From: Melieria omissa
Lineage: Eukaryota; Arthropoda; Insecta; Diptera; Ulidiidae
DNA: 64,000 nt
Assembly (NCBI GenBank): GCA_963971225.1
Contig: OZ020269.1
Coordinates: 107,455,486 to 107,519,485, forward strand
Reading direction: 5' to 3'
How positions within the stretch are numbered: position 1 is the stretch's first letter; the number at the start of each line of letters is the position of its first letter. Under the pieces are notes generated by a model. It did not search any database and was not told the DNA's origin. It saw only the letters and a program-made list of their open reading frames with translations. Shown here piece by piece: positions 47,431-56,415 of the stretch. The translations under genes were made by a program, and so were the position numbers.

Positions 47431-50340
47431 ATGGTGCTGGACAAATTTCGCATAGCCTTCTGCAACGTGCGCGGGCTCAGGGCGAATTTTTTTGCTGTAT
47501 ACGCGTTCGTTAACCTCCACAAGCCCCATATAATGGCACTAAGTGAGACCCAGGTGTGTGAGGATGCAGATCCACTGGATTTCCACATCCCAGGGTACCA
47601 CTTACTGCCATTATTCTCTCCTCATAGGGGTCTTGCCCTTTATGTGTGCAGTAATGTTGCGTACCAGTGCCAGCAACAACTATACACGACGGATGCCGAA
47701 TTTAGCTCCATGTGGGTTAAATTCAATATCCAGTCGCACATTCTGCACTTTTGCTTTCTATATAGAAGCCCGAATTCAGGGAGAGATTTTACTTATAACA
47801 AGTTTGATCTTCTCTCTGATTCTATTTCTCATATTTTGGAATCGTATCCGAATAGTGAAATTGTAGTTGCTGGTGATTTCAATATTCATAATTCCAATTG
47901 GCTACGCCATTCCAGCCACACAACTCCTGAAGGCTTATTTGTCGAGCTCTTTGCCGAGTCTAATAACTTGACTCAAATAGTGCATGAACCAACGCATATC
48001 CCCTGCGTTGAGGGGCAAGCTCTCAATACTCTAGACCTTTTTCTCACTTCTCATCACGAAAAATATGATGTTGAAATGCACGCACCTCTTGGTAACTCGG
48101 ACCATTGCACCATTTTGGCGTCTTTCTCATACTCTTCTATCCGCAATGCTTCGCTCTTAGCCCCGAAGCGCCTAGTGTGGATGTATGATAAAGCTAACTG
48201 GAGTGGACTTAATGAATTTTTCGCCCACTTCAATTGGAAATTGTGTTTTCTAGATAGAAACATAAATGCCGCAGCCAAAATGGTTGAAGAAATTATATTA
48301 TTGGGAATGCGGTCCTTCATCCCTAATAAGAAAATTTGCATTAAACCTAAGGACAATCTCTGGTTTAATGAGACATGCAGAATTGCTGTCAGGTCTAAAG
48401 AGGAAGCTTTCAGAGCATGGCAGGCAAATAAAAATGCCGCCACTGAACAGCTGCGTAAACAGGCTAGAAATCGATGCAATGCCATCCTAAGGCACCAAAA
48501 GTTTCTGCACGAACAGCGCCAAAGGAAAAAAGTTCTTCAATGCCAGCGTGGTAGTAAGAACTTTTGGTCATTTGTTAAGAGGGTGAAGAACCAAACATCG
48601 TCTTCAATTCCAACTCTTCTTAACAATGATCAAATCATCACTCACTCGGTTGATAAAGCTAATTTGTTGGCTAAAATTTTTGCAGAGAATTCCTCCCTGC
48701 CCCCCAGCGATCAACCACTACCCGTAGTCGAGAACGTATCTTGCGCTATGCCCGAAATTCATTTTCGGACACGGGTAGTTAAAAGAGTGCTTGCAAATCT
48801 CGATGTAAATAAGGCTTCAGGGCCGGACGGCATTCCAGCCCTTGTTTTGCAAAAGTGCGCTACCTCACTGGCTTGTCCATTACGCAGACTTTTCAACATG
48901 TCATACACCACAGGTGTATTTCCGACATGTTGGAAGGTAGCAAATGTTCAACCAGTTCCTAAAAAAGGCAAGACTACTGACCCTGCGAACTACCGACCTA
49001 TAGCAATCTGTTCGGTGCTTTCCAAAGTAATGGAAAGCATTGTAAACTTCAACCTTGTGAAATATCTGGAGCACAATAGACTGCTAAGTGACCGCCAATA
49101 CGGCTTCCGAAGACAACGATCGACGGGAGACCTTATGGCCGTACTCACCGAGAAATGGAACCATAGCATTCTAAACCTCGGTGAAAGCAAGGTTGTTGCA
49201 TTGGATATTTCCAAGGCCTTTGACCGGGTGTGGCATAAAGCACTCGTGTCAAAATTGATTGCCTATGGTGTCGGTAGTACCTTCTCTCGTTGGATTACGA
49301 GCTTCCTCTATGATCGCTCTATTCGTGTTGTAGTAGACGGCATAGCCTCGGAAAAGCATTCCCTTAGCGCGGGAGTGCCGCAGGGTTCGGTCCTTTCTCC
49401 AACCCTCTTCCTGATCTTCATCAACGACCTGTTGTCGTCGACGAAGAATCCCATCTACTCGTTTGCGGATGACAGCACCATTTGTCATTCATACTCCTTC
49501 ACAAAGCGTCCCAGCTCTGTGGAGATTGAGAGAGAACGGCGCCGTATGAATGACACACTTAATAGCGACCTACAAACAATCTTCAAGTGGGGTCAAGCAA
49601 ACAGGGTCGATTTTAATCCCCGCAAGACCCAATGTTGCCTGTTATCCCACAAACGAGTCTCCCCACATCCCAACACATCCCTGGTTATGGGTGGTGTGGG
49701 TATTGCGGAATCGGCAGCTCTTGATGTTCTGGGCATGTCCATTAAGAACGATCTTCGTTGGAATGATCATATTTTTGGCGTGTCGAAAGAAGCAGCCAAG
49801 TGCCTCGGCTTCCTAAAGCGGTGCAAAAAATATTTCACTCCGTCTGATCTCCGCATTATTTACACTACCTATATCCGACCTAAAATGGAGTTTAACTCGC
49901 ACCTATGGGCAGGGGCTTCAAAAACCCATTTGGAGCTCCTGGATCGGGTGCAAAACCGTGCGATTAAACTTATAGGGGACAGTAGGGCATCCAGCTCTAT
50001 TGACTCCTTGGAACATCGTCGAAACGTGGCATGTGTGGTTTTATTTTACCGTTACTTTTTCGGCAATTGCTCAGTGGAGATGAGCAGCTTGCTGCCATCA
50101 CTCCGGGTATTCCCTCGGGCAACCCGTTTGAACACTGGCGCCCATGCATTCCACGTTGAAACGATGTTCCAGCGCACTACGCACTACAGAGAAAGTTCGT
50201 TCCTGGCCCGAACAGCGCGATTGTGGAATGGTCTCCCTGCAGATGTTTTCCCCAGCACTTACGATCTTGATGGATTCAAGGCAAGAGTCCATAAATTCTT
50301 CACCCAACATCCTTTCTCCCAACCTATATATCCTTCCTGA
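47431..50340 (+). CDS. LINE endonuclease-reverse transcriptase polyprotein
   Basis: This 969-residue protein nicks genomic DNA and copies LINE RNA at the nick. Residues 1-235 are an APE-type endonuclease with all expected motifs: N12, E39, Y111-R112, GDFN 148-151, D202 and SDH 223-225. The reverse transcriptase domain follows (about 480-790), with NYRPI from 520, LDISKAFD 591-598, GVPQGS 648-653 and the catalytic FADD at 678-681. The C terminus carries 'LWNGLPADVF' and 'FKARVHKFF', an ending seen in CR1/L2/jockey-like lineages; the exact clade is not resolved. No RNase H domain or Cys-rich gag is seen. The frame has no stop or frameshift and every catalytic residue is present, so the copy may be recently active. 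The start is the first in-frame ATG before the endonuclease motif. It is unrelated in origin to the surrounding FGF gene. Confidence 0.95.
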   Translation: MVLDKFRIAFCNVRGLRANFFAVYAFVNLHKPHIMALSETQVCEDADPLDFHIPGYHLLPLFSPHRGLALYVCSNVAYQCQQQLYTTDAEFSSMWVKFNIQSHILHFCFLYRSPNSGRDFTYNKFDLLSDSISHILESYPNSEIVVAGDFNIHNSNWLRHSSHTTPEGLFVELFAESNNLTQIVHEPTHIPCVEGQALNTLDLFLTSHHEKYDVEMHAPLGNSDHCTILASFSYSSIRNASLLAPKRLVWMYDKANWSGLNEFFAHFNWKLCFLDRNINAAAKMVEEIILLGMRSFIPNKKICIKPKDNLWFNETCRIAVRSKEEAFRAWQANKNAATEQLRKQARNRCNAILRHQKFLHEQRQRKKVLQCQRGSKNFWSFVKRVKNQTSSSIPTLLNNDQIITHSVDKANLLAKIFAENSSLPPSDQPLPVVENVSCAMPEIHFRTRVVKRVLANLDVNKASGPDGIPALVLQKCATSLACPLRRLFNMSYTTGVFPTCWKVANVQPVPKKGKTTDPANYRPIAICSVLSKVMESIVNFNLVKYLEHNRLLSDRQYGFRRQRSTGDLMAVLTEKWNHSILNLGESKVVALDISKAFDRVWHKALVSKLIAYGVGSTFSRWITSFLYDRSIRVVVDGIASEKHSLSAGVPQGSVLSPTLFLIFINDLLSSTKNPIYSFADDSTICHSYSFTKRPSSVEIERERRRMNDTLNSDLQTIFKWGQANRVDFNPRKTQCCLLSHKRVSPHPNTSLVMGGVGIAESAALDVLGMSIKNDLRWNDHIFGVSKEAAKCLGFLKRCKKYFTPSDLRIIYTTYIRPKMEFNSHLWAGASKTHLELLDRVQNRAIKLIGDSRASSSIDSLEHRRNVACVVLFYRYFFGNCSVEMSSLLPSLRVFPRATRLNTGAHAFHVETMFQRTTHYRESSFLARTARLWNGLPADVFPSTYDLDGFKARVHKFFTQHPFSQPIYPS

Positions 50341-50431
50341 ACCAGCGCAATGCCCGCATTTATAGGGGTTTCCCCTGCGCGTTGGCTCGTATTTAAAAAA
50401 AAAAAAAAAAAAAACTCAACTTTGTCCTATC

Positions 50432-50467
50432 TCGACTTTGGCTGTTATTCCTTACGGCCACAGAATT
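50432..50467 (-). repeat. 36-bp inverted repeat, right arm
   Basis: Perfect reverse complement of 46741-46776. The arm begins 17 bp after the LINE poly(A) and ends 76 bp before the FGF exon, close to that intron's branch-point region. Confidence 0.95.
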
Positions 50468-50543
50468 GTTTTTCGAACTTGGCACATTTAATCATTAATC
50501 TGAAAAATTCGTAATGTTGTATGCGTTTTCTTGTCTCTTGCAG

Positions 50544-50662
50544 AAAATATAACGATAGTCGGCCTCCCGGATTATGTGAACAACAATTTCAAAATTGCTT
50601 TGTACGCAAAAGAAACACAGCGCTACGTGTGCTTCAACGAAAACTGGAAACTAGTTGGAATG
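50544..50662 (+). CDS. ths/pyr: FGF8-like growth factor (thisbe/pyramus type), internal exon
   Basis: Two bases complete a split codon, then 39 codons run from 'NITIVGLPDYVNNNFKIALY' through 'YVCFNENWKLVGM'. A polypyrimidine tract and CAG acceptor (50541-50543) precede it, and a GTGAGT donor (50663) follows, leaving phase 0. The pattern [IA]-x-x-ET-x-x-Y-[IV]-C-[MF]-N-x-x-x-[KR]-L is the middle of the FGF8/17/18 beta-trefoil, with the core Cys in 'YVCFN'. In flies such ligands (Thisbe, Pyramus) are secreted and activate the receptor Heartless in mesoderm migration and glia (established knowledge). I cannot tell the two paralogs apart from this segment. The preceding exon must end in phase 1 and was not found in the window. 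Confidence 0.9.
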
Positions 50663-51720
50663 GTGAGTCGATGTTGAAATGCCATAAAAACCAATAAAAG
50701 AATCTAACTTTTTAAAAGCAAATAAACATAAAAGTTGGACTAAATCCTTGCAATTTGAAATGATTAGTGATGGAATTGTCGGGCCTTTGGAATAGGATTG
50801 ATTTTTTTCTTTTTCAGTCGTTACTATCGAGTTTGGGAAATCCCCAAAAAGATTTTCGTTCTTTTCTCGGTACGAAGTAGCATTGATAGATTGAAGTACC
50901 AAATTTAGGTCATCGCTTTCATCGTTCGGATATTCTTCCTCATCATCACTTGATGTCGTAAAAAAATTGATAGTTCGTACAATATTTCGTGCGTTGTCAG
51001 TCGTTACTGAATAAATTTGTTTCCGCGAAAATTTGAAATCAGCAAATTCCATCTCCAACTCTTGTTTTATGTTTGCCGCAGTTTTTCCTTGTCAATTATT
51101 TGTACCCAAAATGGATCTGTCATACCTTGTTGCAGTGTCCATTTTTATGACAACGATTCTGTTTTTTATTGTGCTCGTGATATGTTTTTTCATTTCGGTA
51201 AAACGCTGGTAGATCAATTCGGGTAGGTTGGCTAAATGCTTGGCTACCAAATGTCTTAAAGCAGACGTGTCGAAAAACGACCATTTAACGCCGTATTTAA
51301 CGCCTTTTCGAGAAAGTTCGCAAATAAGTTTAATTTACTTTTCATCTTGCTGAGGTTTATTTTCCTCGTTCTGTTGTGCTTCTTCGGACTGATACAACTC
51401 AAAATGGGCTGCGATCATGTGGCGCTTGAGATTTGTAGTATTTGGCCCCGCAAGTTTTGCTGAACAGATTTTACACTCCTATTCTTGGATCACAGTATTA
51501 AACTGGAAAAAATTGCGTACGAAAATATTTGTTTTCTTCCCATTTTCTTCACACGAAAAGTGTTGAATGCCGTTTTAAATCAAATTTTTTTTCAATTCAA
51601 TTAGTAGAATGGGTTGGGCATTGCATAATGAGGCTTTGAACCAATCTTCTTCTAATTTATGCTGTAAATCTTGCCAATCAGGCACAAATTCCATAAATGT
51701 TCCATTTTTTTTCTTGTGTG
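50650..51720 (-). pseudogene. hAT-type transposase remnant with BED finger
   Basis: On the - strand, about 51480-51400 reads as a BED zinc finger ('ECKICSAKLAGPNTTNLKRH' followed by MIAAH: C-x2-C ... H-x4-H). Downstream come stops and then a frame (51058-50651) with 'IYSVTTDNARNIVRTINFF' and an acidic 'SSDDEEEYPNDESDD' stretch. The TTDNxxN motif and the acidic insert are typical of hAT transposases related to ZBED proteins. At least two stops interrupt it, and the C-terminal dimerisation domain is missing. It overlaps the donor side of the FGF exon, so an ancient hAT insertion edge lies within bases of a functional splice site. The 408-bp frame could still be transcribed, but I see no sign of a host gene. 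Confidence 0.8.
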
Positions 51721-51729
51721 CCGGAATTT

Positions 51730-52085
51730 TCAAAGTAAAAAATATTTATTGCAAAATAATAGTTTTCATTTAACATAAACAAAAAATATTGCTCCTTCAT
51801 AATAGTTATTGGCAACGGAAAAAATATATGTCAAAAAGTTAACGTTACCGAGCAATGGAAAAATATTTCTCACAAAACAAATAAAAATATAAAACAAAAT
51901 AAACGTTACCAAACAACGTAAAAAATTTTTCAGAAAATAAATTGTTTCTCTCAAAATATTAGATATTGGAGACGTAAAAAATATTGATTGCTGATAAAAG
52001 GTTATTAAAAAGTATTTTTCTCTCATAATAGTTAATGCCCAAAATGTATAAATATCTCTTGAAAATGGGCAACGTTATCGAATTT
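51730..52085. repeat. A+T-rich degenerate tandem repeat, about 65-bp units
   Basis: Variants of 'aacgttaccgagcaatggaa', 'aaaaatatttctcacaaaac' and 'aataa' recur about five times between 51775 and 52080. Adjacent to the hAT remnant. Confidence 0.7.
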
Positions 52086-52440
52086 AAAAAAATTCATGAC
52101 TGTTATTTTGGATCTCTATTTTTGTCTCCTTGTTTACTTTGCTTAGAAGCTCGGGCCTCAACTAGGCCCAAGGTGTTGGTTACATTAAACGACTTAAATT
52201 TTGAAGTTCCCGGTAAAGCGGCTGCCATCTGGCGTAACCTAATAGAGTCGCCTCCTCCTCCTATGTTGCTGCAGAGGTTAATGTCTTGGATAAGCTTGTG
52301 GATGATGTCTGTGCTGCGACATATTTTCCTTAGTCCAAACTGGCACTGCTATTGGTGTTGTTGTTGTACTGTTACTGCTCCTGAAACTGTATGAAAACCT
52401 GCTGCGAGCTGGCAATCCAAAACTGAATGGTGTGGGAAGG
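52086..52440. other. non-coding, possible SINE body
   Basis: The segment contains 'gccatctggcgtaacctaat', a CCT run at 52250-52263 and a TTG run at 52352-52365. It may form the 3' body of the tRNA-headed element to its right (- strand), but no family was recognised. Confidence 0.3.
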
Positions 52441-52615
52441 ATAGGAGCTTGTCCAAAGGTGGAATATTTAAAGGGATGAGAACAATTAGAAAAAAGATAA
52501 AATCAAAGTTTAGGAAAGTGTGAAGGAGCTGTGCGAATGGTGGAAGATTTGATTGGGTAATGCTGAAGGGATGGGAACAATTAGAAAGAAATTAACAATT
52601 GGAAATTTAAGAACC
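52441..52615. repeat. two-copy tandem duplication, about 85 bp
   Basis: 'ggagcttgtccaaaggtgga' followed by 'aaagggatgagaacaattag' (52446-52490) is repeated as 'ggagctgtgcgaatggtgga' and 'gaagggatgggaacaattag' (52527-52587). Both copies lie directly downstream (- strand sense) of the tRNA-like sequence. Confidence 0.85.
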
Positions 52616-52624
52616 TGCGGGATC

Positions 52625-52701
52625 AAGTCAGGTGGGTATCGAACCCACAACCTCTAGGATGGGAGCCCAGTGCACTTTATGCGGGTCTACCGAGGCGACA
52701 T
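52625..52701 (-). repeat. tRNA-like sequence (SINE head or decayed tRNA, CCC anticodon)
   Basis: On the - strand, a 77-nt segment has a perfect five-pair T arm (GTGGG-TTCGATA-CCCAC) with consensus B-box GGTTCGATACC. It also has a five-pair anticodon stem (one G-U) with loop CTCCCAT (anticodon CCC, Gly), and an acceptor with five of seven pairs. The D arm and A-box are poor. The good B-box and the repeat-rich sequence that follows favour a tRNA-derived SINE over a functional gene. Confidence 0.55.
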
Positions 52702-52975
52702 TCATAAGCAAAATAAAATATTGTAAAAATTATTAGAAAAATGTTGTATATGAAGATCGAAAACGATTGAGAGTTGAATTTCTAAAAGTTGTTGGTTACA
52801 TAAAAATTCACTAAAAAAAAATGCATTCCAAAGAGATCAAAACTCACTAACAGTAGAAAGAAAAACTATGTTCTTGGAATCATTAAGGAATAATGATAAA
52901 TTTGTTATATATAAACTCATTATGGGAAGGTTAGACTGGTTTAAAAACACTGATCAACAACAAAATGTCATTTCT
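52702..52975. other. A+T-rich spacer
   Basis: Nothing recognised. Confidence 0.4.
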
Positions 52976-52977
52976 GG

Positions 52978-53475
52978 ATTTCACATCATTTCTAGAGTAA
53001 GAAAGCGTCACTGATTTCAAATGATCAAACTGTTTTGAAAACTTAGTTCGAATTTTCGAAATGAACGTCACTTTTTCCGATTTTTTTTTAATTATTCAAC
53101 ATTTTTCATTGTAATTTAGTAGTAGTTTTAATAAAATGTCGCTGATTTGGAATCCGCAAAATCATTTTTTAAACTTGGTTTAAGTTTTAAAAATTAACAA
53201 AACTTTTTTCCAATTGTCTTTGAATTTTTCCACATTTTTCATTGTAATTTGCGTAATTTTAACAAAGTGTCACTGATTTCGAATCCACAAAATCGTTTTT
53301 AAAACTTAGTTTAAGTTTTCGTAATAAATTAACGTAACTTTTTCCGAAAACTAAGTTAATTTCCAACCCGTAAACCATTTTGAAACTTAGGTTGAGTTTT
53401 TTATATAAATGGAGAACACTTTTTCCAATTTTCTTTGACTTTTTTTTATTTTCAATAGTAATTTGTGACATTTTT
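52978..53475. repeat. degenerate tandem array, about 120-130-bp units, about 4 copies
   Basis: Blocks recur: 'gtcactgatttcgaatccac', 'aaaatcgtttttaaaactta', 'gtttaagtttt', 'ttaacgtaactttttccga', 'tttctttgaattttt' and 'catttttcattgtaatttg'. Copies begin near 53006, 53138, 53265 and 53355. Confidence 0.85.
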
Positions 53476-55265
53476 AAAAGCAAAATTTGTAATATTGTCG
53501 CTTGGAAAGTGCACTGACAGTAAGCGCCGACTGAGCGAAATATCACCAACGAAAATTCCATGCAATTAGCTAATTGCCTGACATTTTGACACTTGCAAGT
53601 TGCCACAAATTACCAGCATCGAACGAATTATGCAAAAATTTAGGCGCCTTCAGTTTCGGACAGTTTTCGACAATCGAAACAAAGCATAAAATTGTCACTT
53701 GTTGCGCTCGAACTGTCACTTTTCATTAACAGTTTTGTAGACAAGTAACAACGTTTGACTTTGTGCGGAATTTAAGCAACCAACAACAAACATTTTCACA
53801 CAATCAAGTCGTGTCGACTGTCAAAAAGTGTTGGCAAAATTTTGCAACACTCCCACAAGGCGGCGTGGGGGGTTTCCCTTAAGGCACGCGCCAGCAACAC
53901 CAAACAACACAAAACACTCCCTCGGCAAATTCATTCAAGTGACTCGCATTTGTTGTTGTTTTTGTGTCGCAATTGCGATAAGCCTCGTCGCACAAGTTTC
54001 ATTTTCATTGGTATTTCTATTTTTATTTTTTATTTCCATGTTCAGTTTAATTTTTTTATTGCATTTATTTGCATACATTATGATAATAGTTGTTGTTGTT
54101 GTTATTGTAGTGCTCGTGTTTGTCTGTTTGCCTGACACATAAATAGACTTTATTAGCATCATTTTTTATGATTTCAATACAACTGACGAATGGATAAACG
54201 AACGCACGGACGGACAGACGGACGGAGGAACAAGTTGACAGCTGCACCGTGTCGGCTTTTCTTGTTTCAATTTCTTTTGACAAAGCCAAAGCCGCACTGT
54301 TTGTTGAGTGGTGCCAGAACCCCGGACCGGAACTGGAACAGCGCTGAGCAAACGACACAAGTGACCCAATTCTCGTTTACAACTTTTGTTGACAAGTCGT
54401 GTTGTCGCCGGTTTCTTAGTTGTTGCCGCCAAGACGGCAACGTTGCCGTTACACGTTTGTCTGCGCCGAATTGGAAAAAGCAACTGACTGATGAATTCTT
54501 TAGATTCAATGCAAATTCTGCGCCATTTCCACAAATTGTCTTTTCTAACCTCAAAATCAAATAAATCAATAACCTTAAAATGTTGACATTAAAAATCTTT
54601 AAAAACACTTTTCAATTGACTTTGCATTGAGTGTTGACACTTAAACTTGTAACACTTGCAAACTACTGTAACGACAACAACAACAGTAAAATGCAAAAAC
54701 ACACTCAACATTGCATTGTTTCCTTGAAGCAACCGAATTATTTTGCGTGCAAATGCACTCAGCTCCCTCAAGTATTGACACTACTCATATGAGACAACAA
54801 TAACAATTAGCAAAGTCATTGTGAAACCACTTTCGGTTTCACCTCCAATGATTCTTATCGATCCGCTGCCAGTGAAATACTCACGCAAGGACGCTTCGGT
54901 GTCCTTTTGTGGCCACTCGAGCGCCACCGAAGTGGGTCCAACACACTTGCGCGCTCATTCAATGTCAAAATCAAAGTCTTCGTTACTTCAATCTGAAGCG
55001 TTCAGCACATTCCGAGCAAACTCCCCATCGCTAAGTGCTAAGTGGTTGTTTTTGTTAGTTTTGAGCTATTAAATAGTTAATTGCTGTGCTTTACATTGCT
55101 CAATAACTAATGATAAGCATTGATAAGAGGGGAGTTGGGTTGTTGTCAAGTTTTCAGGGTCACACAAGAATGTCAAGTGGGACAAGTAGTGAAGAGTCAC
55201 TATGACAGTTGAGTGCCGGCAAGTCACTTCCAACTTATGATTTGTGGTTTCTACTATACTCATGA
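53476..55265. other. unique island, possible intronic enhancer
   Basis: Balanced composition with TTG/CAA runs at about 54090-54105 and 54675-54690 and a GGAC-rich stretch at 54205-54230. Overlapping domain-free open frames occur on both strands. It lies within the 10-kb FGF intron. Confidence 0.4.
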
Positions 55266-55267
55266 AT

Positions 55268-55760
55268 TCTTACTTCCAGATGCTGCTGCAAAGGTTAGAA
55301 CTTTGTCTAAACCTTTCAGAACCAACAAAATAAAAGAGATCCAAGACCCTGGCAGCCCTTTGCCATATCCAAAGAAAGAGAGATAGAGAAAAGAGAGAAA
55401 GAATAAGAGCATAAATTGGTCAATTCACCGCATTTTTAAAGAGAGAAAGACAAATTCATCCTTCAGGATGCTGGTGTCTAACTTTTGTCTAATCCTTTCA
55501 GAACAAAAGCAATGTTGCTTAAATGAAATCCAACCTTTTGCTATCTCCAAAGAGAGAAAGAGCACAAATTGTTCAATTCATCGAATTTTTAAAGAGAGAA
55601 CGATACATTCTTCCTTCAGGATGCTGGTGTCTAACTTTTGTCTAATCCTTTCAGAACCAACGCAATGCTGCTTAAAAGTGATCCAAGACCCTAGCAACCC
55701 TTTGCTATATCGAAAGAAAGAGAGAGAGAAGAGAGAAAGAGCATAAATTGTTCAACTTAT
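55268..55760. repeat. three-copy tandem repeat, about 155-180 bp, with GAGA tracts
   Basis: 'tccttcaggatgctggtgtc', 'taacttttgtctaatccttt', 'cagaaccaac', 'gatccaagaccct', 'agcaaccctttgctatat' and a GA-rich end ('aaagagagagagaagagag') recur in order from about 55275, 55455 and 55613. Copies two and three are near-identical, so this expansion is young. GAGA tracts are possible GAGA-factor sites (inference). Confidence 0.95.
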
Positions 55761-56415
55761 TATAATAGAGAAAATATGGAATAGGAAATGTCAACTATTG
55801 AGGAATTGACGGATTGAATGAACCTCTAATGGGATTTCAAGGGAATCTAAGTCAAAGTGTCGAAAATAGAAATAGAAGAATAAAGATAACGTGGTCTAGA
55901 AAATATCGATTTTTGAGGGATTGAGGGATTAAAAGAAGATAGATGTCGAAGATAAAAAATAGAAAGAAGAAAAATACAGAAAATGTGGCATAAAAAATAG
56001 CGAGTTTCGTGGTATTGAAGGATTAAAAGAACCTGTAATAAATGGAGAGGAGAGAAAATAGAAGAATAAAGAAAATGTAGTACGGAAAAAATTTACTTTT
56101 GAGGGACTGAAGGACCAAAAGAAGCCATAAAGAGATTTCAGAGGGAATCGAAGTCAAAGTGAAAATAGAAGAACGAAGAAAATTTGGTATAGAAAGTATA
56201 AACTTTTCAGGGATTGAAGAACGGAAACAAAATGTAATGGAATTTCATAGGGAATCGAAGTGAAAGTCTCAAAGATAGAAAATAGAAGAATAAGGAAAAT
56301 GTGATATCTTCTTTTGAGAGATTGAAGGACCGAAAGAACTTGTAATGAGGTTTCAAAGGGAATTTAATGCAAAGTGTCGAAGATAGGAGATCGAATAATA
56401 ATGTAGATTAGGTTG
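55761..56415. repeat. degenerate satellite array A, about 105-120-bp units, about 6 copies
   Basis: The unit contains 'gatagaaaatagaagaataa', 'agaaaatgtggtatagaaaa', 'tatcaacttttgagggattg', 'aaggaccaaaagaac', 'ctgtaatgggatttcaaagg' and 'gaatcgaagtcaaagtgtcg'. The same family reappears at 57.7-59.2 kb. Confidence 0.9.

Larger units (their letters stand above)
47196..50414 (+). mobile_element. apparently full-coding non-LTR retrotransposon (LINE)
   Basis: A G+C-richer leader of about 235 bp leads into a single 969-codon endonuclease-reverse transcriptase frame (47431-50340). A 54-bp 3' UTR with a small G4/C4 hairpin (50364-50376) follows, then a 20-base poly(A) (50395-50414). The 5' boundary is inferred from an Inr-like 'acagtcgc' near 47196. 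No ORF1 (gag) was found upstream, and no clear target-site duplication could be fixed. A truncated relative sits at 14262-14490 on the opposite strand. The insertion is in the sense orientation to the host FGF gene and ends 129 bp before its internal exon, so its transcripts and the host transcript would run the same way. Confidence 0.85.

Noticed and set aside
1..50543. Upstream exon with the first FGF core strands
   Set aside because: I looked for a Tyr/Cys-rich beta-strand exon ending in a phase-1 donor and found none convincing; it may be outside the window or too short to see by eye.
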